NCBI GenBank assembly: GCA_905250125.1
Contig: CAJNOL010000250.1
Coordinates: forward strand, 1 to 64,000
Reading direction: 5' to 3'
DNA: 64,000 nucleotides
DNA from: Rotaria sordida
Lineage: Eukaryota; Rotifera; Eurotatoria; Philodinida; Philodinidae
In this document: piece by piece, positions 1 to 15,000 of the stretch
How positions within the stretch are numbered: position 1 is the first letter of the stretch
How the letters are laid out: each line of letters begins with the position of its first letter
Position numbers and translations under genes: made by a program
The notes under the pieces: generated by a model
The model's input: the letters and a program-made list of their open reading frames with translations, nothing else
Database searches by the model: none
Told to the model about the DNA's origin: nothing

Positions 1-3000
1 ATTTTATCTGGATCAAACTCTGGATCATCAAGATAAACTTTAACTTCACGACGCATATCATCACGAATATGTTCTTTATCGTAAGTTTTTAACGCTTCTG
101 TTTAAATGAAATTATTTTATTATTAAACTAATATTGTTTAATTAAATACTTACGAAGAAATTGATCGACATTACCCATACTTGCTTTACAAGCTTTCCAA
201 TCACGTTGAGCTGGTCGAGGAATTTTACCACCAGGTGGTAATAAACATAAAACAGCAGCACCGACTTTAAGAACAGCTTCAGGAGGATTAGGAAAAGCTT
301 TCATTTCACTAAAGAAGAAAAAATATAATATAAAGGATTTTGTTTTTTGGAAAAAATAAATTTTCACATACGTTAAACTTGTTTTATCTAATGTATTTAA
401 AGCTTCTTCAGCTGCTTTTAAAGCAGGCATTGCACGAGCTAAATCACGTTCACAATCTTCTGCTTTAGCTGTAACAGATTTTTCAATTTCAGCAACTTTA
501 GCTTGTTCACCACCAGCAATTTCTTTTTCTTTCGTTACTTTTTCTGTTTCAGTTGCAACAACCTATATATGAACAAAAGTTTTAAATATAATTCTAAAAA
601 AACTAAATTCAACTGACTTTAATAAGTTTATCAGCATCATCATTCTTTTGTTTAAGTTCAACTTCTTGTGCAGCTAATTTATCTTTTAAATCATCAACTT
701 GTCGTGCACATGATTGTAATTTAACAAGACCACTTTCTAAACGATTAATTTTTTCTTGTAATTCACGTGTTTTTTTTGCTAATAAATTTTTATATAATGT
801 AATTTGTTCAAGAAAAGATTTTGGTGTTGTATAATTATATCGTTTATCATTCTATAACCGAAAAAAAAAAATATATATATTTTGTTTGAAACGAAGAAAA
901 ATAAATAAAACAAAAAAAATTTACTTGAAGATAAGCAATACTCATTTCATTGACACTTTTATGTACAAATGCCATAAATTTAGCAACGGAATCTTTAATT
1001 TCAGGTTTAAGTGTATCAACATCACTGACAAATCTAATAAATAAGAAAAAAATGTTTTTCAGATTATTGAGAACATAGAATGTTTAACTAACCGATTAGC
1101 GACAGAAATTAAAGCTTCCTATGAAGGACGAAAAAAAAAAGAGTAAAAACAAAATTTCATAGGAAATTTTTTTTTTTTTCATACTTCTGGCCATTCATGA
1201 TACCAATCGATTGAAGTAGAATTTGTAATAGCTGGAAATTTTCGTGATCGTACTCGAAGTGTTGTACCCACAGGTGAGAAACATAATACAACCTAAGAGA
1301 TTGAACCATTTAAAATTATGAATTCATAATATATCGAATATAAAAAAAAAAGCTTTACTTTAAGATTACGTCGAACTTTTTCAATAAAATATTTCCAAAT
1401 ATTTTCTCTTGTATCATCAATACCTTGTGATTTAACTTCATTTCTCATTGCTCCAATAATTTCTTCAATAGCATCATCAGCAAATAAACCTGGAATTTCT
1501 CCTGATGCTAACATATCATTAATTAATACTAAAAATTTTTCATCAGCTACTTGAGAATCTGTCATAAGAAAAACAGTTCCTATTCCTTTTTGTCCAGCTT
1601 TTATATACAATGCAGCTAAATCTGTTTTCAAATCATTAATACTATAACCTATAAAAAGAAAAATCAATAAACAACATAGAAAAAACAAAATATTAAATTA
1701 TTATCAATTAAACCTTTTCGTAGAGTTATTTGAAAAACTTCTAATGAACTAATTGAAGCTGCTAATCTTGCTAAACTTTGTTTTCCACTACCACCAACAC
1801 CAATTAATAAAGCATTACCACGTGGCGCTTCTAATATACGATTAATACGACAAATATGTGTCATAGCATCTTCAAAAAGTACTAAATTCATTTGTGCATT
1901 TAATTCATTATATGCATCTAATGCATCATTTAATAATTTTTGTAATTGTGGCCAATTATCAATAGGCATATATTTTGGATCACCAACACCAAGAGCAAAA
2001 TGACAATAGATATTTGGTTTTTTAAATACATATTCTTCATCAAGTTCCTTAAAATGAAAACAAGAATTTCTAATTAACAAAAAAAAAAAAAAAATTTTAT
2101 TTTTTTATTTTATTTTACATCAAATGCTTTCTTAGCAACATCACGTTGTAATTTTATAAATGTATCAATATCAGTACGATCAACTAATTTATCACAATAA
2201 ACACGTTCAGATTCATGTAAATAAAGTCTTATTAAATCATTATGTGTTTTAATTGCTTCTGGTTTAGCAAAAAGAATTGCCTATAACAAAAAAAAATTCT
2301 TTGTGTTTTCTTCGTTCTCATTTAAACAAAAACAAATACAAACTTGAAATATATTTGATAAATCACGAAGATTAAATATATAATGAAATTTAATAGCTGT
2401 TGGTAAAAATGATGCTGTTATACGACGATGAAGTTCAAGTGCACCACGTACAAGACTATTTGCATATTTTTGTACTTGTTGTGTAAAACCTTCAGCTAAA
2501 TGTTGAGATAAAATACCAACATAAATTGTTTCAAGTGCTTCTAATCCAGGAAATGAAACAGCAAATACAGCAAAATGTCGTTGTAAACGTGTATCTATTG
2601 TAAATGAACCAGCTGTTGGATTCATTGCACTTACATATTGACAATTATGAATTTCTTTTAATGTTAATTTTTGACGATCATACCAATGTTTATAATCAAG
2701 ATGTTGACGAAGAAGTGTATGTGGTTGACATGTATAATATGGATCGACCTAAATTGGAGAAATAAAATTATTATGAAAAAAAAGAAAACAAAAAAATTAT
2801 TATTTTCTCTCGTACTTCTGGCATATTCATATCATCAATAAAATAGATAATTTTTTTACTACCAGGTGGACCATAATTTCGACCGGCTTTCTTTTCTAAT
2901 GGTTTTTCTAAAATTAATTGAAGCATTTCACTTGTTGTATAGAAATTAAATGGTACAGAAACAGCAAGCCAATCTTCATTAAGTGAAGATAATTTATCAT

Positions 3001-6000
3001 TGATTAATACCGTTTTACCACAACCAGCATTACCCACTAAAAAAAAAACATTAAACAATAATAGAAATCTTTCAGTTTTAATTAAAAAAACGAGCTCAAC
3101 CATTTATTTCTTTTCTTATCGATAATAGTAAACTGCAATCAGTGAACATCATCTTATAATAATGACATCTGATTGATAATAAAAAATGTAGATTTAAATT
3201 TCACATTCCCTTGTTTATGTCACTTATTTTTTTTATCGCTTTAACTTTATAAACTCTTTGCAACAATAGAAGACCTGTCTTGATTGGTTTATTTTTCAAA
3301 AACAATGGAATCTTAATTCGGATATTTACGTTAAAATATGCCTAATTTTTAGAGTTTCGTGTTGAAAATCTTAAAAGACTATAGTCAACATTATTGCTGA
3401 ACTTCAACAAGCCACAAAATCTTCCTAGTTTTCTGAAATACCTTTTAAATTACAAATTATGATTATAGATTAGTAAGAATAGAATCATCGTGCTTCCTGG
3501 ACATTGAAAAATTATGTTCTTTTACATTTTCTGAAATTTCTAGTAGTCAATTAAAAAAAATTGATATTCTTACCCAACATAATTGGCCATCCTTTTTCTA
3601 AAAGTAAATCCATAAAATATCGAATACGAGTTGTTTCAGCTGTTGGTACCAATACAGACTATAGTCGACAAAAAAAAATGCAACGTTTCTTTTTTCTACT
3701 CGTCTCTTTTAATAAAACGTACTTGTAATGGTATATCACTATCCAATCGAAACTTCGTTACAAGTTTGGTCCATGGTTCAAATTTTTTCGTTTCTGGATC
3801 AATATAATAATCAAAAACTGTACCTTGTACAGGAAATTTAATTGATTTAAATTCTGTAATCCACCATTTTGAAAATTCTAATCTATGATCAGTTATTTGA
3901 TCTTGAAATAAAGCTGAACCAAATGCCCAAACACAAGTAAATACAAAATAAAGTTCATATAATTCTTTTGGACAATCAGGTGGTGTTGTTGTTGGTGTTA
4001 ACATACATTCAAGTAAACGACATAACATATGTATATGTGCACCTTCAACAATAGGTGTAATTTTTTTAAAACGACTTTTAACAGCATCTAAACACATTGG
4101 TACATATTTATCAAAAAGTATTGTTAAATTAGCACGTTCAGATTGTATTTCACGTGTTTCAATCCATGTTGCAACTTGTGGATTCCAACCAAGATCAGCC
4201 GGATTTATATATAAAATACCAGCACGTGATACTGTTGCTGGTGTAGCTGTACGTAAATGACTAATTTCAAATAGTAGACGCATTGTTGGATTTAATGGTA
4301 TGCGTTCATTACTAGCTAATGTTAATACTTTATTATCATCCATAACTGTATTTAATGATTCAATCCACATTGGATCAATATCACCATCAAGTACAATCCA
4401 TTTAGGTCCTTAAAAAAAAACAAAAATTCATTAAGTTTTTCTTTCTTTCAACGTTTTATTCATTTGTCTAGGGAGATGCGGATCCAGATCCAGAAGCTTA
4501 GTTTCTTTCAGGTTCGAGTTCACAAAAATGTGGACCCGCAGCTCCCTAAATTGATCCTTACCATCGGATGTCACATTAGCTAGATCACGCATTATAGTAG
4601 AAAATAATCCATCTTTCCATTCTCGTGTTGCTGGATTAATAATACCAAAAAGTTCATCATTTGTAACAGCTTTAGGATTAAGATCAACAGCAACTGGTTT
4701 ACGTTTTTGATTATGATATGTACGATTTAATACTTTCCATATTTGAGATTTTCCTGTACCAGCATTACCAACAATAAATACTGAATGACGTACTTCAAAT
4801 AATTCTTGTAATTGTACAACTTTAAGAATAAATGAATCTTCGGGTTGAAGTTTTAAATCAACTGTTGCTTGTTTAATTAATTTTTCAAAATCAAGATTTC
4901 TAAATTAAATTTTTAATTAGGGAAAAAAAAGGTATTCTTTCGTTTCAGTTTTTTATTACCGTTTACGTGGTACATCAAGAGCTGGAAATAGATCACCAAT
5001 TAAACCCATAAATACAGGCATATCATCGGTAACAATTTTTGGAATATTAAAATCACGTAATGCACGCATTAATACTTGATCTTCAGGTCGACCTGGATCT
5101 GCACGACGAAGAGCACCAGCTACGACAAGTACAGATTTAATAGCTCGTAAACCCCAATCATAATGGTCCTTGAAATATTTAATATTGAAATTTTTTTTTT
5201 GTTCAATAAATAAAAAAGTAAAAACATACTTGTTTAGAAAGAAGTTCTTTACATAATGAATAAAGAGTTATAAATTTTCGAGCCAATAAACGAGCATCAA
5301 TAAAACCTTCAGCAACCATCATAATTTCACTAATTAAATCAAAATCTGGTACAACCATAGCGCATGGACTAAAAAAACAATAAACATATAAATGGATAAA
5401 TATTTGAATTTTTATTTTTACCGAAATAGTGCTTTGAGATTTTCTGGTAATTCTGTTCGACCTGCATAACCAGGATTCATCGTAATAAATAGACCAACTG
5501 TACGATTAAGACGAATGTCTTCACCCATAAATAAAAATCGTGTTTTCTTTTCACGAATTGCATCCTATACAAAATTATATACACATACATATAGATTTAA
5601 AGAATAAAACTATTCTAAAAATCATTTTTATACTTGAATTGATTTGACTTGTACAGCAATAACAGAAAGTACTTCAACTGATATTCGATTAAATTCATCA
5701 AAACATCCCCAAGCACCTTTAAAAATATTAAAAAAATTGATTAGCACAATCCCTATAGGATTCAAATGTAAAACTCGATGTAACTACTGTTTACCATTCG
5801 TTTTTACTTAACCTTCCAGAAATACAATAATGAAGTAGTAACAAGACGTTATTGATATACGATATGTGATCGTATATTAACAAAGTCTGTCGTGACGTGT
5901 GTTGCTAAGGCGGTTGTTACGTTTAGAGCCCAACAGGTTAGTACTGGATTCGGGTCCGAAAATTTTGGATCCGATGGGTTCTAGTAACGTTCTCATGGCT

Positions 6001-9000
6001 ACGTCTGCCACGACCTGTATGAGGCCGGTCCAAAGATTTACTTCTATACTCCAAAACTCCTTTCAGATCGTATTTCACACAAACAAAAACTATATTATAT
6101 GAAATAGTCATTATTTACCAGTTTGAGATAATCCTTTGTAAATATTACCACACGATTTATAGTCCATTTGTTCAGAACAATTGAATACATAGACCATAAT
6201 ACCTAATGCTCGACCTAAATCTTTTGTTGTTTCAGTTTTACCTGTTCCGGCTATACAAAATAAAAAACAAACAACAAGATAAACTAAAATAATAATAATA
6301 AGTCATTTTCTTTACCTGGTCCAGCTGGTGCACCACCCATAATAAGATGCAATGATTGTGTTAATGTAATATAACATCGATCTGTTAATGGTGTTATAAC
6401 TAAACGTGGTTGATTACCTAAATATTCATGAGCATAACGAAATTGTGCATCACAAATATTAGCAAAACAATCTTTTTCTTTGTCATCCCATCGATGTCTT
6501 AATTGACATTGCCACATAAAATCATTTACACTTTCACATTTACTTGTTACTAATTTTGTAACAACATCACGAGCATGAACATCAATCTATGAAAATATTA
6601 TTTTTAAAAATCACAAAAAAAACAAAAAAAAAAAATTTTGAATATTTCATATTAAATACATACTGTACAAATAGTCATGATTTTTTGTCGATCACCAGGT
6701 GTAAGATCACTTAATAAATGTCCAATTAATGCATTTAATTGTGTTACTTGTTTACGATAAAAATCTTTTAAAGCATTTTCATAACCTTCTTCTAATTTAG
6801 CAAATGCTGCACAAACTTCAACTGTCCACCAAATTTGTGAACCAGTCAAAGCTACTTGTGCTGGAAAATCCATAATCCATTGATCACGTGGTTTTTCTTC
6901 ATATGCACCGACAGCTTCAGTTAAATGATATCGAACAGTTTCACATTGTTTTTCGAGAAGTCTACAAATTTAAACATAATTATTTTTCTTTTTAAGATTT
7001 TTTTTACCGATTAAGCCAAACTTCAACTTGTCCATTAAGATCACATGGTGATGGAAATGGCATTTGTTCTCCATCTTTAGCCCACATAGATGTTGCTTGT
7101 TTAATTACAGCTCCACGTTCTTCTGTTAATGTTAATTTAGCCATTGAATCAAATAATTTTGTTAAATGACGCATAACTTTTTCAGGTTCATTACCATTTG
7201 ATAATATATCAAGTAAATCAGCAGCCGAAACGAAATAAAATCTAAATAAAAAAAAGAAATACAAATGTAGGTTTTTTTTCTATAAATTTGATATTTAAAA
7301 ACAAAAAAATGTTTAACCTTGGAAAAGCTAATCGTTTTGTTTCTAAATAATCAGCAAGTGCTTTTTCACATAATGATAAACGTGATTTAATATCTTCTAA
7401 ACGATCATTTAATTTTGGACGATTTGTACAACGAACAACATTTAAATCTTGTTGATTTTCACTAGTTATTTCACGAAAATCTTTATCAATTGAATCAAAT
7501 CTAGCTGAATCTTCAGGTAATTGATTACGAATATCTTGTGAACCAATAAAAATTGATTCTAAATGTGACCATGTTTTTTGTACTTCAATTAATATATGTA
7601 TAACTTGATCAGCTTGTGATAAACTTCGTTGCCAATCAGTAACTTCTTTAAGAAAATGTGCAATATATTTTGATGTTAACATATTTTGTAATTGTACTTG
7701 ATTTTCTTCTAAAACTTCAATTAATTCTTCTTGTACAACAACTAATGGTAATTTTGTACGTGTATGTGGTTCAAGTGTAAATTCCATTGTTTTCCATGTA
7801 TTATCTAATTCACGTAAAACTTTTTCCATAGCCATTTCTTTAACAGCTTTATCAACAATATTTTTAACTTCATCTTCATATTGATGTAAACGTAATGCAA
7901 GTAAATCAGCAAATGTTGTTGAATCAGTCATTTCAAATTTAACACCAGTTGCTTTCATTAATTCAAGCCAATGACGTTCTCGAATAGCTGGATTTTGTAA
8001 TTCAGTTACAGCACGTAATGATGTCATCATATTTTTAACGGCATCGTCAAGACCAGAATAAGCATTCCATGCACGCATTTCTTTATCCAAAGCTACAAAG
8101 AAAAAGAATTTTTGAGATATTAATGTTATGATTTATAAAGGAAAAATATCCAACTGTCGGACACCTTTCGATCCTATTTATTGACTATTAGTAGGGTTCG
8201 AGTGAAACTAAGTAAACCGTAAATGTTTTAATGAGTTTTTAGCCTCTGGGTCAATGAGTTACAAAATTTTTATTTGAAATTTCGTTCATAGATAGGTCTC
8301 ATAAGCACTAGAATATTCTAAAAAATTTCACCACAAGCAAAAGTATTCTTCTTGAAATATCAAGTATTCAACAACTGCGTGTATATCATAAAACAACCCA
8401 TAGAATAGAGTTGGATAAAATTTTCAAAAAAACTTACCTCGAATATCTTTTGCGAATTTTTTACATTCTTGATCCATCTATAATGAAATACAAAAAATAA
8501 AAATAAAATCGATTAATTAATATAAATAAAACTATTAAAAATACCGCTTCAGCATTAATTTCACGCCATTTTGTTTTTTTCCAATCATCAAATGTCGTTC
8601 GAACCAAATAAACATAATCCCAAAGTTGTTTAAGTAATTTAATTTCTTTACGACATTGTTTAACTTGTTTAAAATCAGGTACTGTGACTTCAAATAGAGC
8701 AGCTGAATCATTTAACATTTGCATTTCACGTTCCATTGTTGATATATCAGTATTACCTTGATCTAGTTTTCTATAAACGTGTGTTTGATCATATCCAAAT
8801 GGTAATTCTTTACGAAATTTCTCTCGAAATTCATATTGTCGTACATCAAAATTAGCAACTTTTCGACGAAGATTTGCAACTTCATTTGTTTGTAATGGTG
8901 CAACTTGTTGTTTAACATTAACTGCAAGTTTTTTTGTATTAGCCCATTTTTCTGGTAAAATATTTAAACGTTCATATACATCATCATTTATTTCTTGTCC

Positions 9001-12000
9001 ATATGATTTAAGTAATTCAAGTTTTTGTTTTAATGGTTCAAACATAGCATCAAATGTTGGTTGTTTTTCACGTACAGCACCAAGATGAGACATAACTTCA
9101 ACTAATGAATCATAATCACCTTCATTTATGTTAACATTTAAACCTTTATCATGTAATTTAATAAAATCAGCTAATTCTTGTAAACTGAAAAAAAAAAAAG
9201 AAAGATGATTAAAGAATAATAAGAAACATTTTATTTTTACCTATTTGTAACATCATCCATAAGATGTTGTTTGAACATAAATGACCATTTCTTAGCAATA
9301 TTAAGTAAAGCTTGTTTAAATGGTCGAGAATCAACACGAAACCATTTATCTATTATTTTTGTATCTTCAAATTTACTAACTTCTTCATAAATACTTTCAT
9401 ATGTATCAACTTGTTCTTTAAATTGTTGTAATGTTGGTGGATTTTGTGGAACACCTTGTTCAGAATTTGCTTCAATTTCTTCTTGTGTTAAAACATGACC
9501 ATAAAGTAAAAATTGTCGCATAAATTCTTGTCGATCATCAACCCATAAATAAGCATATTTATTAAATAATGCACGATATTCATTAGCTTTAGCTATAACA
9601 GCATGTACACGATCAGTAAAATCAGTACGTAAATCAGCTAGATCTTGCATATGTTCAAGTGCATCTTGATAATTAGCTTGATTTGTATGAGTAGCAAGAC
9701 GTGGTATTAATGAACCTTGTTTATAGATTGTATCAAGTAAATCTTCAATTAATTCTGAAAATGTATTTTTATCATTTTCATCCATTGATGGATTGAATAA
9801 CATATTTGGTGCCTAGAAAGAAAAAAAAAGAAATAATTTTTAGAATTTTAAATTTATTAAAAGAGAAACAAAGATTATTTTTACTTGTAATTGTAATTGT
9901 GATTCAAAAAGTGGATCAGGATTTTGAGCTGGATCAGTTTCACGTAAGAAAAACATTAAATTACAATTAATTATTTTTCTAAATCCTTCTAAAACCATTT
10001 GATCAACATAATCAACATAATTTTTCCATGCATCACTATCATAATTTTCAACTTTAAGTAATTCACCATTTTCTTTTAATAAACCATGAATTTTTTTTCC
10101 TGTTTCATCAATTTCTTTATAACGATTATTTAAACGTTGTTCTTTATCATCTAAATAAAGTAATGTTGATTTGCCTTCGGAACGTTTATATAATGGTACA
10201 TCTTGCCATGTTGACATTAAACGTTGAATTTGTTCAACATTTGCTTTTGCATTATGTAAACGATTTTCTAAATCATGAACTTCTGCACGTGTTGTTTTTA
10301 TATAATCCCAAATTTCTGCAAAAAAAAAACAACGAAATTTATATGTTGCAAATGATTTATTTATGTAAAATGAGGGAAGAACGGGGATTACACAAATACG
10401 AATGGGTTCGGTTTCATATTGATTGAATATTTTTTCCCACTAGAAATATTCTCTTGAAAAATTTATACTTTCGAAATTATGAATGAATGTATAAAATAAA
10501 TATGACGACGAAACAAACAAAACAATCATGCAAAACAAACCCTTATAAAGTTTAGATTCAATTATGTATAATTCTATATGTATATATACACACGATTAAT
10601 ATATAATTTCTTATATATATAATTTATTTAATAAATAAAGAAGAAGAAATTGAACTTTACCTGGTGTTGACCATGATAATTCTTTTTCAGCACGCGTTAA
10701 TTTTTTATCAATTTCTTCTAATTGTTTTTCAACAAGTGGTTTTTCTACAGGAAGTATTGTAAGACGAACTTTATTATATGATTTTGTTGTATAATCAAGA
10801 TTAGTAACATAATTAACAAATTTTTCATTTTCTTGATACATTTTTGTTGCATCTTCAGGAATATTTGCACTAGTACCTGCTTTTGTTTGTTGCATATATT
10901 TAACTTCACGTAAAACACCGATAAGCTATTTGAAAACGAAGAAAAAAAAATAACAATTTAACTTTTTATTTTTATTTTTTTTGTAATATAGATTTAATTA
11001 CTTGTGGATCAAAATTTGTTGTAATAATTTGTGTTTCTGGATTTCGTGTAAGTAAATGTTGTTTAAGATTAAAATTAGCTGCTTGACCAACATTTTTCGA
11101 CCATTCATCAAATATACTTTTAGCAAATTTATCAAGTAATTGAAGAATTTCTTCATGTTTTGCTAAAACACGTTTTCCATCGTCAGTCTCTTTAGCTCTA
11201 TAAATACAAAAAAAAAATAAATTTGTAAATTTTTTTTATTCTCAACTGAAGAAAAGAAATATTTACGCATGATCAAGTTTTGTAAATGCATCAACTGGTT
11301 CATTGATACGATCTTTCATTTCGTCGACCCTATATAAAAAAAAATATTTGTTTTATTTATTTTTTTTTGTTCAAATGTATTATTCTCAAAAAAAAAAAGA
11401 TCTTCATTACCATTCTAGTGAACCTGCAATTGGTGGTTTATTTCGATGTAATTCAATTGTTCCATGTTCTTTTTTATAAGCCATTTGTCTTTCATAAATT
11501 TCATGACAAGCATTAATTTCTTGTTCAACAGCAAGTGTTAAACGGTGATAATTTCGTACAAATGCTTCATGTATTGTTGGTCTTTCAAGTAATGAACCAA
11601 GTATTGAAATAAGTTTAAATTGACTAGTAAGACTATTTGAATCATCAAATGCTTGATTAATTATAGAAGCTAATTTAAGTTCCATATCTTTAAGAAAATA
11701 TTTAAAATGTGCAATATCATCAAGAAATTCCTAATGAGAAGAAAAAATAAACAAATAATTTATAGAAATTTCTTTTATTTAATAAGAATAAATAAACATA
11801 CGATACAAGCTGGATCTAATGGATCATATTTTTTATTGCTCATTTTTTCAAATTCTTCTTTAAATTGTTCGAAAATATTTAAAACAAGTGAACTGAGTGT
11901 TTTGCCTTTGACACCTGAAAAAATCAAATAGAATATTTAACAAAAAAAAAACAACAATACAATTTTTTTCTAACGAGAAAAGTCCTTCAACTAATAAATC

Positions 12001-15000
12001 AAGACTATATACATTATATAAATTTAAATAAGCTATGAATACCTTGAAAAGTGTACGTTTTCTTAGTTTATTACTGTGAGCATAGTACAATTTTATAATA
12101 TGTTTTAAAATGAATACCGTGATAGCAGGAAAACTAATTTTTGAGTTGAAACTTTGCATAGAGACAAGCCTTAACAAGAGTAGTTTGTAGTGAAAGTTTC
12201 AACTCTTTTGATTGGCTTTTATTCTGGAATAAGAACATTAAGTTTTCCGAGTTATAAAGGATTTCAGACAAAAAGAAATATACCCATCTTTGATTCTTTA
12301 CAAGAATTATTTTACTGTATAAGTTCTTTTAGTATAGATATAGGTAGAAATGTTGGATCTTTCAGCTGATTATAAAGTAAAAAGTAATTAGCGAATATCT
12401 ATCGAATCACACCTATGGTGAAATTCTCAGATCAGACTCCAAAAAAAAATCCGGTTTCCTAAAGATTCTGAAGAAGGATTTGTATAGTTTTGAACTTCTC
12501 ATTCGGTTATAAGAGCATTTGTTGTCTTTCGTCATGTGGCTAAAGAAAAGTAATTCGATTTTTTGAAAAATCTAGACTTGCTCGGGAAAAACTTTCCACA
12601 GAGATTTTATAGCCTCAAGAGTTGTCTACAGAATGTACTATTTAGTTTTCAAAATGTTACTTTAATTCAAAGATTTTTTAAACTAAAATCCATGAAGTAA
12701 AAGTCGTGTTCCTTTTTTGTGTCATGTCGCTAACGCTAAGTTTTTACTGATATTCAATCCACAAAAAACTACCTAAATTTTCCGTCCTTTTGAAATAACA
12801 TATGACTGATATCTCATCTCAAACGGGAGGTATCACCTTGGATGATTCGCTCATAAGAGTCTGAACTCTATTCATAGTTTATCTGAGTCTACATAAAGCA
12901 CATAGTCTCGATTTATCAGTTGAAGAACTTCTCTCGTAAAATTTTGTTTGTTTTTTTTTTTCTAACCTCCAATTTCAACTTTTTCTAAACGAAGAAATTC
13001 AGCAGCTGTTTGAAATAAATCTTGAATAATTCGTACACGTTCCATAAATTTATCCCATTTAGCAAAAACTAATTTTGGTGAAAAATCAAATTCTTTAACC
13101 ATTTCACCATTTTTAAAATAATTTTTCAATTTAGATTTATACTGTAAATATGCTGATTGATATGCTTCAAGTGATCGAACAGTTTGATTGATTTTTTCCA
13201 TAGATTCATCTGGTTCACCTTTAAATAAATCAAGTGGTTCCATAAATTCTGAAGCCTAAAATTTAAACAAAAAAAAAAAAACCAAATTTAATATAATTTA
13301 TTTTCAATATTATTTCCTACTTGTTTCATAATAAGATTATTTAATTCTTGCAATAAAACAATAATACGTGCTGGTCGTCGATATGCTTTACAATTAGCCC
13401 ACATAAGACAAAGTGTATGAAACATAGGCCCATAAAGCGATGCCGTTTCACCAAAATCTGTTGTTTCAACTCCATCAAAATGTTGTGCAACTGGTTTAAG
13501 ATAAATATCAATTTCTTTAGCTTCATTTAATGCATCATTAACATCATTTAATAATGATTCAAATGCTGGATAATAACTTGAATTTGTTTTTCGTAATAAT
13601 TCAGCCATTTTTTTAACTCGTGCATCACTTAACTAAGAATAGAAAAAAAAAAGAAGAATTAGTTTTTTCTTTCTAAATTTTATATTAGAAAAAAAAAAAG
13701 ATTTAACAATTCACTTGTTCATGAATATTTAATAAATTTGTATATCGTGATCGCCAAAATTCGACTTCAACACCTGGAAGTGCATTACCACCATCAAGTA
13801 ATGCTTGTGATGAATCTTTTTTTAATACATCTTGAACTTGATGTGACCATTCAATAACAACAGATTCAATTGCATGTAATAAATTACTATCAACTGCAGC
13901 AGCATGACCATTTTCTTGTTGTCCATTTACAGCATCATCTGTAACACGTTCAGCACCAGCAGGAACTGGTAAAAGTGTTTTTCCTAAAAATTAAAAAATT
14001 TAGTTTCTTTGTTTTTTTGTTTTGCAAAGTTCTTAATGAGATTGGTTGATTATACAACTAGTATTTTCTTTCTAGAGATGTAAATATATAAATAAAATTT
14101 GCTTTCACAAATGAAAAAAAAATTTCGAATATTGAATATTTCAGAAAAGAACGTATTAAAAAGTTTACAACTTACTTAATGAATTAAAATCTAGTAAAAT
14201 TTCGATATCTCGAGAATGAAGACTCGAAAAATCAAACCATTCAAGACTTTTTTATTACTCATAATATATAAACATCGTCTCGATCGAACAACAATTTGAC
14301 ACCTGAGGAGGCTCCCTCGTGAGTCTGAAAATGTGTTTTCTTTCACAAAAAAATGTAAAGGTATTTTTTTTGAAATATACACAAAAACACTGAATGTGTA
14401 CTCAACTGCTGTTTTTTTTTTATTAAACTGTTTCTTCCTAGACAATCGTATTCGTTGAAGTTAGCTTGAGACTAATAACTATACTAATCTTAACATAAGC
14501 AACTGACTTAAATAAGTTTGCCAAAAAAAAAATTCAATTTTGTTTTTTTAATCCACTATTGAGAATGTTAAATGTTGTCAGTAACAGATCTTATCTCATT
14601 TAGAAAACAAAAAAAGAATGCTATTAGACATTATACCAAGATATTAGGATATGTCGTTCTAATAATACTGTTTTTACTAATGATTGTCTCCTTTTTTTTT
14701 TCACAAGATATTATCTGTTTCTTTCTAATTCCACGCATGTTGAATAAGTGAAATAAACTTATTTTTTGAAGAAGATAATAGAAGACCTTTCTTATAACTT
14801 ACGAACGATAAGATCTACTAATGTATCGAGAGCTTTACTCGTACCCGCCGAGCTCTATCATATGACTTATCTATTCTATCGAAATTTTCATAATTCAGAA
14901 TATTGAAGTTGTCTCTTTGTTGCTAAGAAACCAATTTGTATTCTTTAATCTTAGTTACAGAAATAATAAACAAAATAAAAAAAATAAAAAATTTTGTGTT

